Assembly: GCA_001179505.1 (NCBI GenBank)
Contig: CDMY01000482.1
Coordinates: 1 to 36,671, forward strand
Length of the DNA: 36,671 bases
Source: Vitrella brassicaformis
Taxonomy: Eukaryota > Sar > Vitrellaceae
Direction of reading: 5' to 3'
Below are positions 10,671 to 20,674 of this stretch, in pieces. The notes under the pieces were generated by a model that worked only from the letters and a program-made list of their open reading frames with translations, did not search any database and was not told where the DNA came from. The translations under genes were made by a program, and so were the position numbers. Within the stretch, counting starts at the first letter, position 1, and every line of letters begins with the position of its first letter.

Positions 10671-10851
10671 CGTCGCTCTCAAAATGGCAACTGCAGAGGG
10701 CCCAGGCAGCTACGTGCACGCGCGAACTCCCACTGCAGCCGCCTTCACTTCAAGATCGCTACTGCAGTAAGCTCGCAGACCTCGGGATCTTCGCGTGCTC
10801 CCTGAAACCGCTGCTGCTCGGGATCTTCGCGTTTCCCTTGGGCTCTTTGCC
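10671..10851. promoter_or_regulatory. Divergent promoter gap with a duplicated 16-bp element
   Basis: The FTRv-RUS gene (minus) and SET gene (plus) start 181 bp apart. The word CTCGGGATCTTCGCGT occurs perfectly at 10781-10796 and again at 10817-10832, 36 bp apart. This makes it a candidate binding site serving one or both genes. A role is inferred from position only. Confidence 0.45.
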
Positions 10852-12712
10852 ATGACGATATGGAGGAGTCAGCGAAACCTCTGTAAGGGCGTGAGGCTCC
10901 TTCAGCAAGATGTTCAAGAGCTGCTGGAAAAGCCACTGTGTCATTCTAAGGAGGAGGATGGAGATGAGGGCGAGGATGATGAGGAGCTGGAGAACATCGC
11001 GTTGTGGAGCGGCGGCCTGTGTCTGCCCTTTGATCCGGATGAGTATGTCGGGGCGGTGACCATCAAGACTGATCAAGGAGGATCTGGCGAGCGCTTCGTG
11101 GCAAGCAGGGATCTAGACGCTGGGACCCTTGTTCTCGCCGAATGCGCCATTGCAACAGGCGTCAAGGCCGTCAGCTTCTACCGCTCCCTGTACAACGACG
11201 CATCGGCGAGCGAGGCCGACTTGCCGATGGGCATCGACACTGCTGGTGTGCTATCCGCTCTCGTGGATGTCATCCTCGTGGCGGCAGAGGAGTCGACAAA
11301 GGCTCTGAGGGATGTGTTTGGTAAGCTCAAGGGTCTGTACCCCCGGACCAAGAAGGAGCTGAAGCAGCTGGGCAAATGGGAGAGCGGCGAGACGCGGGGG
11401 ATACTCGACAGGCATCTTGACAAGGAGCTGACCGATATGCTGCAGCGGATCCGTGGTCGTGTTGACATCGACGACCCTGCGAGAGAGAAGGAGCGGCTCA
11501 AGTGGGTGGTCAGCCTCAACGCTCTCGGCATGTACCAGCAGTCCGAGCAGTTCTGTTACAGCAAGGCAGGCTTCGACAAGATGGAAGCTGTCGGGTTGTT
11601 CTTCCTCGCATCCTTCTTCAATCACAGGTGACCCACACGACCAGCCACCCACCCAGAGCCGCCGGCACACGCACGTGTGTGTTGAGCGCCTTGTCTGTCT
11701 GTCTGTCTGTTTTCCTTCAGCTGCTCTCCCAATGTGTGTCGATACTCCATCAGCGAGTGGATGCTCTTCCACACAATCAAGCCTGTCAAGAAGGGCGAGC
11801 CCCTCACCATATCCTACGTCGAGGAGGAGCACCTCGAGGAGCCCCTGTGGCTGCGCCGTGCCGTCCTCGCCGAGAACGGATACCAGCGCTTCAAGTGCGT
11901 GTGCCCCAAGTGTGTGGAGCAGAGGGACGACCCGTCGCAGACAGAGGAGGGCTGTCCGGTCATGCAGCCCTTCCAGGATGGCTTTGACGAAGAGCTGCTC
12001 AAACTGCCGCCAAATCAACGACTGCAACACATACAGGTGGACACACACACCATCCCACACACAGGAAAACACACTGACGCACAAATGCCATCTCGGTAAT
12101 CTGCCGTGTCCTCAGGAGGTCAAGAGCGCAGTTGAAGAGGCCCTCCAGACCCGCCGTGTGCTGCTGTCCGACCGCATCCAGCTGAGTCTCATGGAGGGAG
12201 CGGCACACGCGCAGCTGAGGAACTTCGACGAGGCAGATCGGGCCTGGGGCAGAGCGTATGAGGTCGCCACTGAGGCCCTTCCTGACAATGACGAGCATCT
12301 AGTGGCCCTGTCGACCCTTCTCGCCTGCTGCGCTGCCTGCCTGCCGCCATCTGAGCAGAGCCACTTCATGCTGGAAACGTGGCTCGCCACAGCCGTCAGG
12401 TGAGTGAGTGGGCCGACACACATTTAGCATCAAGTGGGATACGAACGAAGCGTGTGTGTCTGTGAGTGTCTCTGCAGGATCCACAGTGTCTGTTTCGGCG
12501 GCGGCGTGCACCTGTACCGTCAGCGATATCGAGTCGAGCTGCAGCAGCTGGACAACTTTCCCCCCGACACCCATGACACCGTCCGAGAGGCCATCTCGAG
12601 TGTGTTGACGAGGCTGGAGTGCGCCGAGATGCGGCAGAGAGTGGTCGCCAGGAGGAAGCGAAAGATACTGCATCGGATGTTTGTGTGGACGAAGCGAAGG
12701 AGGCCTGCATGA
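10852..12712 (+). CDS. SET-domain protein methyltransferase (SMYD-like)
   Basis: Exons 10852-11627, 11721-12036, 12116-12399 and 12478-12712 give 536 residues in phase. SET enzymes transfer methyl groups from S-adenosylmethionine to lysine in histones or other proteins. Splicing across intron 1 builds the catalytic knot FFNHSCSPNVCRYSI (residues about 255-269), and the serine codon is completed only by the splice. It is followed by KKGEPLTISYVEEEH with the usual conserved tyrosine, then the post-SET cysteines in YQRFKCVCPKCVEQ. The N-terminal SET piece is RFVASRDLDAGTLVLAECA. Between them is a long helical insert, where SMYD proteins carry a MYND finger; none is visible here. The C-terminal third is helical and TPR-like. 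The first ATG in the open frame was chosen. The substrate is unknown. Confidence 0.85.
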
Positions 12713-13110
12713 ATGAGATTGTAGTGTGTCGTGTTGTGTGTTGGTGGTGATGCGATCGGTGATTTGCTGGGGTGGTGCACGACTGGTGAATGCCGTTGTG
12801 TTTATTTACGAGTGTGGAAGGAACGGCTGGTGTGCAAATTGCGGTTATTTAAGTACTCGGCGCCTCGCCGGCCACCAACAGAGTGTGACGATTGGTTGAT
12901 CATAGACAGACAGACAGACAGACATTCATCATTGGGCCGGCGTTGCCAGAAGTCCTCACATACAAAACACTCCATGAGACAGACAGACACGTGCGGCAAT
13001 CAATGGCCGAAAAGGGCCTCAGCCATCCATCCAGGCCACTCACTCATTCACTGCACACACCGCCACACTATATAGAGCTCCCTTTCCACACGCACAGCCG
13101 CCCCGCCCCC
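12713..13110. other. Convergent intergenic gap with a CAGA microsatellite
   Basis: This gap separates the SET gene and the PhyH-family gene, which converge. It contains a pure (CAGA)n tract at about 12903-12923 and AC-rich sequence. No gene is seen. Confidence 0.5.
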
Positions 13111-14470
13111 TCAGTGCATTCCCATCTCTTTCTGTTCCTTCTGTGAGTACTTGAGCGCCTGCCTCTTCCGCAGCTCCAAATAGCCGTCGAACGGCTGCAG
13201 CAGCGATGCGGTCTTGGGCAGCGATGACGACACCGGATACTTGGTCACATCGGGGTGTGACGGCGGCCACACGACGGGGAAGGCCTTACACGTCATCTCT
13301 CCCCCCTGGCACAACGCCACATCGAAGTTGGGATACCCTCTCGCCTCGCCAGCCGGCAAATCGAAACGGGCATCCTACGACAAACAGACAACGCAACACA
13401 AACCGCCGCCACTGCAGAGCTCCCCCATCCATTTAATCATTGCCAGCCCGCCCACCCACCTCGCCCATCCAGCGTGTCGAGAAGGCCCTTCGCCGCAGCG
13501 TGTGGCTGGCGTTGGGCGGCGCCGAGTGCAGCATCTTGGCGTTGAACACCAGACAGTCACCCAGCTGCATGTCGTAGGAGAGGATGTCGTAGTCGCCTCG
13601 GTTGTTCTCGATGTCGGGCACTCTTGGCAGCAAGCCGTTCTCCATGCCGGGGTAGACCTGCCCATCTGCAAAGCGAAAAGGGGCGAATGCTTTGCCCCAC
13701 TTGTGGCTGCCCCTGACGAACTCCAGACACGTCGACTGCGGCACTGGGTCCAGAGGCAGCCTGCCGGACAGCATACACGATGAAACAGAGAGCGGCCGCG
13801 ATTCCTGCGCCCACCCACCATATTGAGCAGATCTGGTCGCCGTGAACTGCCCAATATGGCAGATCCTGATGCCACACGGTCCGCTGCGCGGTATTGGGCT
13901 CCTTGACGAAGAGGAAATCGCTGCAACCAACCAGAATGAGAGCCGGTTGAGATGTGCAGTGCACGTCAGTCATGTCGTTTAATGCACTCACTAGAAGAAG
14001 TTGCAGCGGTCGGCCCTCATGACCTGCGCCGCGATGAATGCAGCCGGCGAAGCCAACACAAAATGCTGGAAGGCTGGATACTTGCGCGAGCAGTCCATCT
14101 CACCGCAGAACCGACCTGAAAGGCAGAAAGAAAGAAGAAGAGCATGTGTGGGCCCTGACCTCTCTCCGAAACGGCAGCTCTCGCACTCACCCGCCTCGCC
14201 CTTGGGCGTGTAGACCTCCAGATCCTCATTGCGCTCGTCTCTCAGGACCTCGTCAACAGCTGTCTGGAGGTGCTCAATCCATTCCGTGCTGAACAATTGC
14301 CGCAGACACGCCACGCCATCCCTCTGGTACTCGGCAATAGCGTCGGGCGGCACGACAGGTGGATCTGCTGAGCCCTGCGGAATGGTCATGATGCAGATGT
14401 AAAAAAGGCTGAAATTCAGGCTTGCTCTTGACCGGCGAGATTCTCGAGAGAAAGGAGACGAAGCGCGCAT
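13111..14470 (-). CDS. Phytanoyl-CoA dioxygenase (PhyH) family Fe(II)/2-oxoglutarate oxygenase
   Basis: Exons 14470-14191, 14115-13992, 13920-13819, 13760-13460 and 13374-13111 give 356 residues in phase. The family hydroxylates substrates using Fe(II), 2-oxoglutarate and O2. The N-terminal start EYQRDGVACLRQLFSTEWI is a typical PhyH opening. The iron site is the HxD in TVWHQDLPYW (H152, D154), with a distal histidine in NAKMLHSAPPN. RRAFSTRWMGE supplies the arginine expected to bind 2-oxoglutarate. CLEFVRGSHKWGK matches the family's PGSHK turn. The substrate cannot be told; the family ranges from phytanoyl-CoA to small metabolites. The first 27 residues (MRASSPFSRESRRSRASL...) are Arg/Ser-rich and may be a mitochondrial presequence. 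Starting at the second Met (14389) would remove them. Confidence 0.9.
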
Positions 14471-14796
14471 TTCTTTGGAGACAGACAGTTAATTTTTCAA
14501 TTCCTCATCCATTTCCTCAGCTGCGTCCGTCTGTGTGTCTGTCACTTGCTGTGGTTCGGGTGAATGAAAGCTGAGCGCCTCTGCATCCTTCCCTCTCTCT
14601 CTGCTCAATGTCTGTCTGGTATGAGTGCGGCGTGATTGATATGGCGATGCATCCCATTCCCCACGGGCCCGGCAGTGACCACTGAGGACCGTTGGGCGAC
14701 ATTCAGGAGTGCATTGCCGCCTCCCATCTGCCTCACTCGCACCGCCACCACCACTTTCACCCCCTTTGCCACGGTAGAGCAGCCCGCGAGCCCGGC
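14471..14796. promoter_or_regulatory. Divergent promoter gap between the PhyH-family and TPR genes
   Basis: A 326-bp gap between genes transcribed away from each other. It holds CT-rich sequence and short shadow ORFs only. No specific box is recognised. Confidence 0.4.
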
Positions 14797-17700
14797 ATGG
14801 GGCTCCACTGCGTCCTCGTCTGTGGGTCATCCGATGCCGAGCGGGTGCGGGGGGTTCGGAACGGGTTGCGGCGTCTGAAGAGAGACGGGGATGCGGCGCT
14901 CAAGAGGAAGGACCCCACCCAGGCCATCACTGCCTACTCACGAGTCATTGAAAAGGTCAGTCAGTTGACGACACGTATGTACGGTAGAGGGAGGGGTGTA
15001 TGAGAGAGTCAAATTAATGTGGTTAACTTGTCGTGGGTCCGGTCCATGTGCGTTTAATTTGTGCAGATGCGTTGCAGTCAGGGTGACTGCGGATTGGGCA
15101 AGGAGGAATTCGAATGCCAGGCGGTCTACGTCGACAGGTAAGCACATACATACAGCCCAGCCAGTGCGGCTGGCTCCGCGATGTGTGTGACTCACACAGA
15201 TCAGATCATGGGGGGTGCGTGTGTCACACAGGGCGTTGGCGCACCACAGGAACGGCGAGTACGACAAGGCGATTGCGGACGCCAACGAGGGCCTGCAGCT
15301 CAACCCCAACTTCGCAAGGGGATTGAATACACACACTTCACACTACACACACATTGGTGCTCATGGAGGTGTGTGTCTGTGACTGTCGTGTGTGTGGTCT
15401 AGCTGTCTTTCAGGCGCATTTGCGTTTGGCGTTGGCTTACGAGGCAATGGGATGGCCTGACGTGGCCTACAAGCACCTGCCCAAGGTGTGCGAGATGGAC
15501 CCCACGCGCAGAAGCAAGTAGGTGACATGATGACTGACACTGGGCAGGGGAAAGCGTGTTGTCTGTCTACTCTGATCATCTGTCTCTCCATGGCACTGTA
15601 CAGGCACCAGGAGGACTTGGATCGGCTACTGCGTCACAAGCACTACTTGTCGCCCCTCGCCGCCCAGCTCCCCGCCCTCACAAACACCCACCCACACCAG
15701 TCCCCCCCACACCGGCAGGACGACACACAGACAAAGCACGCCCAGCTTCACGGTCACCAGCAGCAGCCAGAGCGTGACCCCCGGATCATGGAGCTGGAAA
15801 GACAAGTCGCGTGAGAAACTGACACACATGAGCACAGGAACGAATTCATATGCCATCCATTTTGCGTATGTATCTGTGTGTTTGTGTTTGGTCCATGCCA
15901 TGCAGCCACCTCAAGAGGACCAACTCCGCGCTGCAGCAGTCGATGTCGCGCGTCCGCATCGCCACACGCAACACAACGACGTAAGTCAACAACACGTCGA
16001 AGGGGCAAGGCACACACGATCATGTTGGCCGCACCGCGCACGCACTCACACGCACAAACGCACTGTAACGCAACGCACACAAAGGTCAGTAAGGTGCTCT
16101 CTCTCTCTCTGTGGTGTGGTGTGCGTTTGAGTGAGTGCAGCGGCAAGAGCAGTCCGTTCGTGGCGCTTGCGGCCTATGAAGACGCGGAGAGGGAGGCGCA
16201 GCGACTTCGCGAGGAGAAGCATGACACCAAGGACGCACTCCGGTGGGTACAGTGCAGTACACACGGCTTCGTTAGATATCTGTCTGTTTGTCTGTCTGTG
16301 CTGTTGTGTGTGTTGCGACAATGACGACTCGAGCAGGCGAGAGCAGCGAGCGGCTGCGGGAGTGCACCGAGCTTCTTGAAAGGCAATACAAGTATGTACG
16401 AATCCATCCATCCATCCATTCATCCATCCATCCACACACACACACACACATGCATGTGTGTGCGCCTGCTTTCTGCTTTCTGCAGGCGCGCCGAGAAGCT
16501 CAGGAAGCGGCGCGACGAGCTCAAGAAGAAGCTCGACGAGGTCAAGAAGAAGCTCGACGAGGTCAAGAAGAAGCTCGACGAGGCCAAGTCGGAGGGCGAG
16601 CGGGAGAAGAAGAAGTCGGCCATCTACCTCACCAACCTCGCCAAGTCAGTCAGTTGATCAGTGATTGCACAGCACTGCACAGCACACAGACAGACACAGA
16701 CAGAGAGACAGAGGTCCTGTCGATGCGATGCAATGCAATCCCATGTGTATGTATGTATGCTATTTATGTGTGCCATTCCTTGCTCGCTTCTTTGCTTGCT
16801 TGCTCGCTTGCTTGCTGCAGGCTGGATGTCAGGCACACCAACGTCCTGGCCGACCGTCAGGTGCAGTTCAAGTGTCTGCGGAAGAACAAGATGCTCCGCA
16901 GCGTCCAGGTGAGTAAGTGAGTGGGTGGCTGGCTGGCTTGGTTGGGTCAAGACAGACTCATATGTATATACTTGCTGACTCTATGCAACGCACACACCTG
17001 ACTGACTGACTGAGCTCTCTTGTCTTGTCGATCGATGTCATGTCCGTCAGACGCTGGTCGCGTCCAAGGCTCAGCTACAGCAGGATCTGGCCGACGAGAA
17101 GGCCATCCACGAGGACCTCTACGCCGCCGTCCGCCAGCAGTACTCGGCCTACGTCAAGGACGCCGAGAAGGAAATATGGCGCACCCGCGACGCATTGATG
17201 GCCACCGAAGAGTACCAGAGGCTCATGGTACGTGCAAAGTGCAGCCGCTGTGCAGATAACGAACGGAGAGAGGCTGTGCTGTGCTGTGCTGTGCTGTGCT
17301 ATGGTGCGGTGTGGTGCTGTGTGGTGTGTGTGGCGGCAGGCGGGCCTCGAGAAGAATGAGGACGGCCCAGAGTTTGTCGACTATCATGAGATGGTCCTGG
17401 CGCACCTGCTGAGCGTCTCGGGCGGCAGCCGTGTGCAGCTCGGTGTCGAGATCGAGGCAGAGCGCTTCAAGCGGGAAATGGCCGAGTGAGTGAGTGAGTC
17501 AGGGAGACAACAACCACACACCAAGACACGTAGGCATCGCATTTATTGGTTGTGGTGTGCTGTGTGTGGCCGTACGTGTCAGGCTTGAGGGCCGTGTGTA
17601 TCGTGACGCCTTGTACTCCAAGGGTGTCGAGCTGTCTGCCGAAGCCGAGGCCAAGCTGCGTCAGGTCGAGGAGAGCGTCCTCGACGTCACGTGGGGCGCC

Positions 17701-17927
17701 GAGACTATCATCGACTATCTGATCATCGAGACAGTGGTACATCGTAGACGGTACACAGGGGTTCGTTATCTGTCTATGTCGTCTGTCTCCCTTCATTGTC
17801 TCTCTGTCGTCTCTCTCGTCCGTCTGCCACCGAACACTGCAGGTGCCGACTTGTTGAACAAAAAGCTGAAGAAGAGAAAGTGCTCGCTTCATCTCGACAC
17901 ATAAATCTTGGACGAGACCCCCTTTGA
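14797..17927 (+). CDS. TPR and coiled-coil protein
   Basis: About fourteen exons: 14797-14955, 15067-15137, 15232-15313, 15414-15517, 15604-15810, 15906-15980, 16141-16242, 16347-16391, 16495-16644, 16821-16908, 17051-17227, 17340-17485, 17583-17750 and 17843-17927. Phases agree throughout. The N-terminal third has tetratricopeptide repeats (DAALKRKDPTQAITAYSRVI; RALAHHRNGEYDKAIADANE; AHLRLALAYEAMGWPDVAYK), a fold that binds partner proteins. The rest is coiled coil, including three exact KKKLDEV/A heptads, with LVASKAQLQQDLADEKAIHE and YRDALYSKGVELSAEAEAK further on. No catalytic domain is visible, so a scaffold or cytoskeletal role is inference. The MGLHC start could be lipid-modified. The last junction is uncertain: the version here ends VEQKAEEEKVLASSRH..., while another donor at 17744 would stop at 17904. 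The intron after 15313 lacks a GT donor. Confidence 0.75.
16402..16448 (+). repeat. TCCA/CA microsatellite in an intron
   Basis: Imperfect (TCCA)n followed by (CA)n, lying inside an intron of the TPR/coiled-coil gene. Similar simple tracts fill several introns here: (GCTGT)n at 17273-17300, (GT)n at 29228-29260 and (CA)n at 29391-29416. Confidence 0.8.
16523..16585 (+). repeat. Three in-frame 21-bp repeats (coiled-coil heptads)
   Basis: Three tandem 21-nt units at 16523, 16544 and 16565, each encoding KKKLDEV (the last KKKLDEA). They are near-identical at DNA level, so the expansion is recent or homogenised. Unit number may vary between strains. Confidence 0.9.
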
Positions 17928-18653
17928 GTCTCCGCTTCCATCGCCGTCCCCTTCGCCTATCCACACGCCCCCACTGCCACCGCTCACAGGGGCAGCAGCG
18001 AGCCGTTGGACGATCTGCTGCTCCCTGCTCCCCGCTCACCTTCTCACCAGGAGGCCGTCGTCTTCCAGACACCACACACATCGTTGTTGTGTGCTGTGCT
18101 TGGTGGCAGGGACGGTCCTCCTGTCGGATGCGTTCGGATGCTCTGGAGAGGCTGTTGGCCATCAGGCCATGCATGGCTGCCTACATTTTATATTCTATGC
18201 GTGTGTTTTCTTTAATGCTCTCCTGCCAGAGACATTGGGGTGTGTGGGGGTGACATGAATGCGCTGATCGACCCTAGCCAAAGACGTTCGTGTGCGTACG
18301 ATTCAACTCCATGGATGGACCATCAATCAACAATTCAAGACCATGCACAAGTACTCTTTAGACACATAATGCGCCGATCGATGCCCATCGTCGCGTGGAT
18401 GGATGGAGAAATATGCATCACAGACGGGGTGTGTGTGTGTGTGTGTGTATATCAAGTGAATGAATGGACCTCTATCTGTCTCCATGCTCGAACGATTTCG
18501 GTGCCATGCATGTAGCGTACGTATCCCGAGAGGCACTCTCTCCGTCCGTCCATTCACTTGTGCGAGTCAGACAGTCAGTCAGTCAGTCACATCCATCGGC
18601 ACGCCATCGCAACACGCACTCCGGTTGGCATGGTTGGACGCGTCTGAAGGTCA

Positions 18654-18760
18654 TGCCGTCTCTGCCCCGTCATGCCATCTCTGCCCCGTATCGGGCATTC
18701 TGCCTATGCCTGCTCGTGCCGTCTCTGCCCCATGTCGGGCATTCTGCCTATGCCTGCTCG
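18654..18760. repeat. 44-bp direct repeat, two copies plus a partial one
   Basis: Units at 18673-18716 and 18717-18760 are nearly identical, sharing CGGGCATTCTGCCTATGCCT. A truncated copy of the unit start (TGCCGTCTCTGCCCCGT) sits at 18654-18670. The repeats are adjacent with no spacer. Confidence 0.85.
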
Positions 18761-18931
18761 GGCCGTCCCGGGCAGAAATGTGCGGCGACGGATCCTCCGA
18801 GAGAAGCGGCGAGGCGAGGGAGGACTGGGATTCGCTATATGCCAAGCTGGACCGACTCTCACTGCTGCTGCTATTGCTGGACGAGACTGAGGAGTCTTGG
18901 GAGGGGCGAGTTGGGATGCTTTGGCGCGTGT

Positions 18932-19638
18932 GGGTGATGCAGTGGGTGTCTGGAAGGACGAGGCGGAGGGGCTGGCGCCTGCCGATATCGGCTGGCCGCT
19001 CAATTGCTCCTTTTCGAAACCTGACAAGAGAGAGAACAAAACTTTGTGGGTTTTTGCCTTTGCTGAGGGCATCGCATCGACGGGCCAGACGTCTGCTTAC
19101 GTATCAAGAGGTTCTTCAGTTGGTCCGGTGTCGTCTGACTTGCGACGTACAGGGCGTCAGAGCACAACTGGGACATCTGCAATGCAATCAGCACAGACAG
19201 CAACAGAGAGCGCCGCATTGCATTGCAGCCATCATAAGTAACCAATACGTCTTGTTTGATCGCTTGCAATGCCATCCCGTGTCAGTGCGTGTTGAATGTT
19301 CTTACCTCCATGTCACACTGGCTCCGAGTGGAGAAGTCTGCTCTTCTCGAGCGATCCCATGGCTGGAATAGGGGAGATACTGTCTCTTTTGTGAGGCAAT
19401 CGGGTGGTGAATCACTGATGCACACAGGGAAGGCCGCGCGCACAAGAGACGCCGAGATGCCTTGGGCAATTTGGCCTTGGGGGCGTGGGGGCGTCTCCGG
19501 GGGCGCGTCGCGACTTTTTTGTGATCTGCTTGTCCTTAGGCATTGTTTGAAGGAGAGCACGGACAACCGGCACGGCCAGCAGTGAGCCGCAGCCACCAAC
19601 CCCCCTGCTTCGCCCTTCCAGACGCCACACGCATCGCC
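18932..19638. repeat. Imperfect inverted repeat enclosing about 600 bp
   Basis: About 50 bases at 18932-18983 match, imperfectly, the reverse complement of about 19587-19638. The shared core is GTCTGGAAGG followed by a G-rich run. Translated, both read like RxGDAxGVWKxEAxGL. This could be two opposed members of a dispersed repeat family or the ends of a decayed element. Confidence 0.5.
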
Positions 19639-19778
19639 AAGTCGCCCATCAGCACACCAGTTCACACACCCCCCAAGACACACTCCGCTCCCAACCCAAC
19701 AGTCAGACGTCCGCATGGGCGTGACTGAGGTAGCCGCACCGACACTTCTGCGCGAGTTTCTGCACTTTGCACTGAGAC

Positions 19779-20395
19779 GGGGCAACCAGCGATGAAACAC
19801 AGCGCTTCATGAAGGACCTGGCCGAGTGAGCTCGAGCTCCTGACACACGCAGAGACTCGCACATTGACCAATACACGAGTTGCATTGTGGTGTGGTCTGG
19901 TGTGGTGTGGTGGTATCTGTGGTGGCAGGTTGGAGTTAGGCGTGTACCGCGAAGTCTTGCAGAGCCACAAGGTGGGTGAGTGAGGTGCTCCAAGTGCAAC
20001 CCATTATAGCCAAAGGCGAGTGGATGTGTCTCAGGCGGGTGACGAGTACCACAACTGTCTGTCCTTCTCTGAGGAGGCGAGGGAGAAACTCGATGCGCTG
20101 CAGGAGAACATCTACGGTGTCGGCCAGACCGCCACGGCCGCACAAGTGCAGCTGGCAGCCAAGGACAACACTATATGTGAGTAACCCACTGTCTGGCGTG
20201 CATGTGATGTCCGGTGCTGTTTGTGTATATTCAGCGGCCCTTGGGCAGGAGGCGAACAAAGGAGGTGACAAGCGGGTGCTCGTAAGGAGGGCGCAGCCAC
20301 CCGCCCTTCATCAGCAAGAGCAGATGGGAGACCCTGCCTTGATTTTTTATGCGAGCTCCTGCCGAGACATGGATGGACTGCAATGGATGACTTGA
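19779..20395 (+). CDS. Second, diverged copy of the TPR/coiled-coil gene's 3' exons
   Basis: Exons about 19779-19825, 19929-19971, 20035-20176 and 20235-20395 splice in phase and end in TGA. The peptide runs DETQRFMKDLAE, LELGVYREVLQSHK, then SFSEEAREKLDALQENIYG and a basic C-terminus. It mirrors the upstream gene's AERFKREMAE, LEGRVYRDALYSKG and SAEAEAKLRQVEESVLD, with the first junction at the same codon. One extra intron splits the second block. No start codon or TPR part is present. An in-frame stop lies just before 19779, so this is either alternative terminal exons of the upstream gene or a truncated duplicate. Intact phases over four exons argue against simple decay. Confidence 0.5.
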
Positions 20396-20674
20396 ATAAG
20401 TAAATGGATGGCGTTGACAGCTTGGCCTTCTGTGTGCATGGATGCGGTGCAATCACAGTGTGGAGTGGACGTGCAGGGGTGGGTGGGTGGGTTGATGAAT
20501 GATTCAACTAGGGATGGCCATCCATCAACAAGGTGGGCAAGTCCACCCCATCACATACATACACACATACACAACATACATACAACACAGTACCTTATAC
20601 ACATGTATTCTGCTGATGCACATCGCGTGTATGGATAAATGGATGGAGGCACATGCATCGAATCACCCGCCCGC
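20396..20674. other. Convergent 3' flank
   Basis: Short gap between the TPR-tail copy (plus) and the large zinc-ribbon gene (minus). AC-rich from about 20550 to 20590. No gene seen. Confidence 0.5.

Larger units (their letters stand above)
17928..19778. other. Repeat-rich stretch without a supported gene
   Basis: About 1.85 kb between the TPR gene's stop and the second copy of its tail. ORFs such as plus 18460-19371 and minus 19800-19282 have no domain, poor composition, or cross repeats. A possible exon-like segment (GSSEPLDDLLLPAPRSPSHQ) follows an acceptor-like site near 17990. It could be an alternative 3' exon. The stretch also contains a (GT)n tract at 18429-18448, 44-bp direct repeats, and an imperfect inverted repeat. 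Confidence 0.4.

Noticed and set aside
11251-12084. 277-codon minus ORF across the SET gene
   Set aside because: It runs over SET exons and introns and shows no domain, while the plus strand shows the SET motifs.
17467-18174. 235-codon minus ORF at the end of the TPR gene
   Set aside because: It overlaps phase-consistent plus-strand exons and intron simple repeats. No domain.
18460-19371. 303-codon plus ORF
   Set aside because: Much of it is translation of 44-bp repeats and another repeat; no recognisable domain and no start context.
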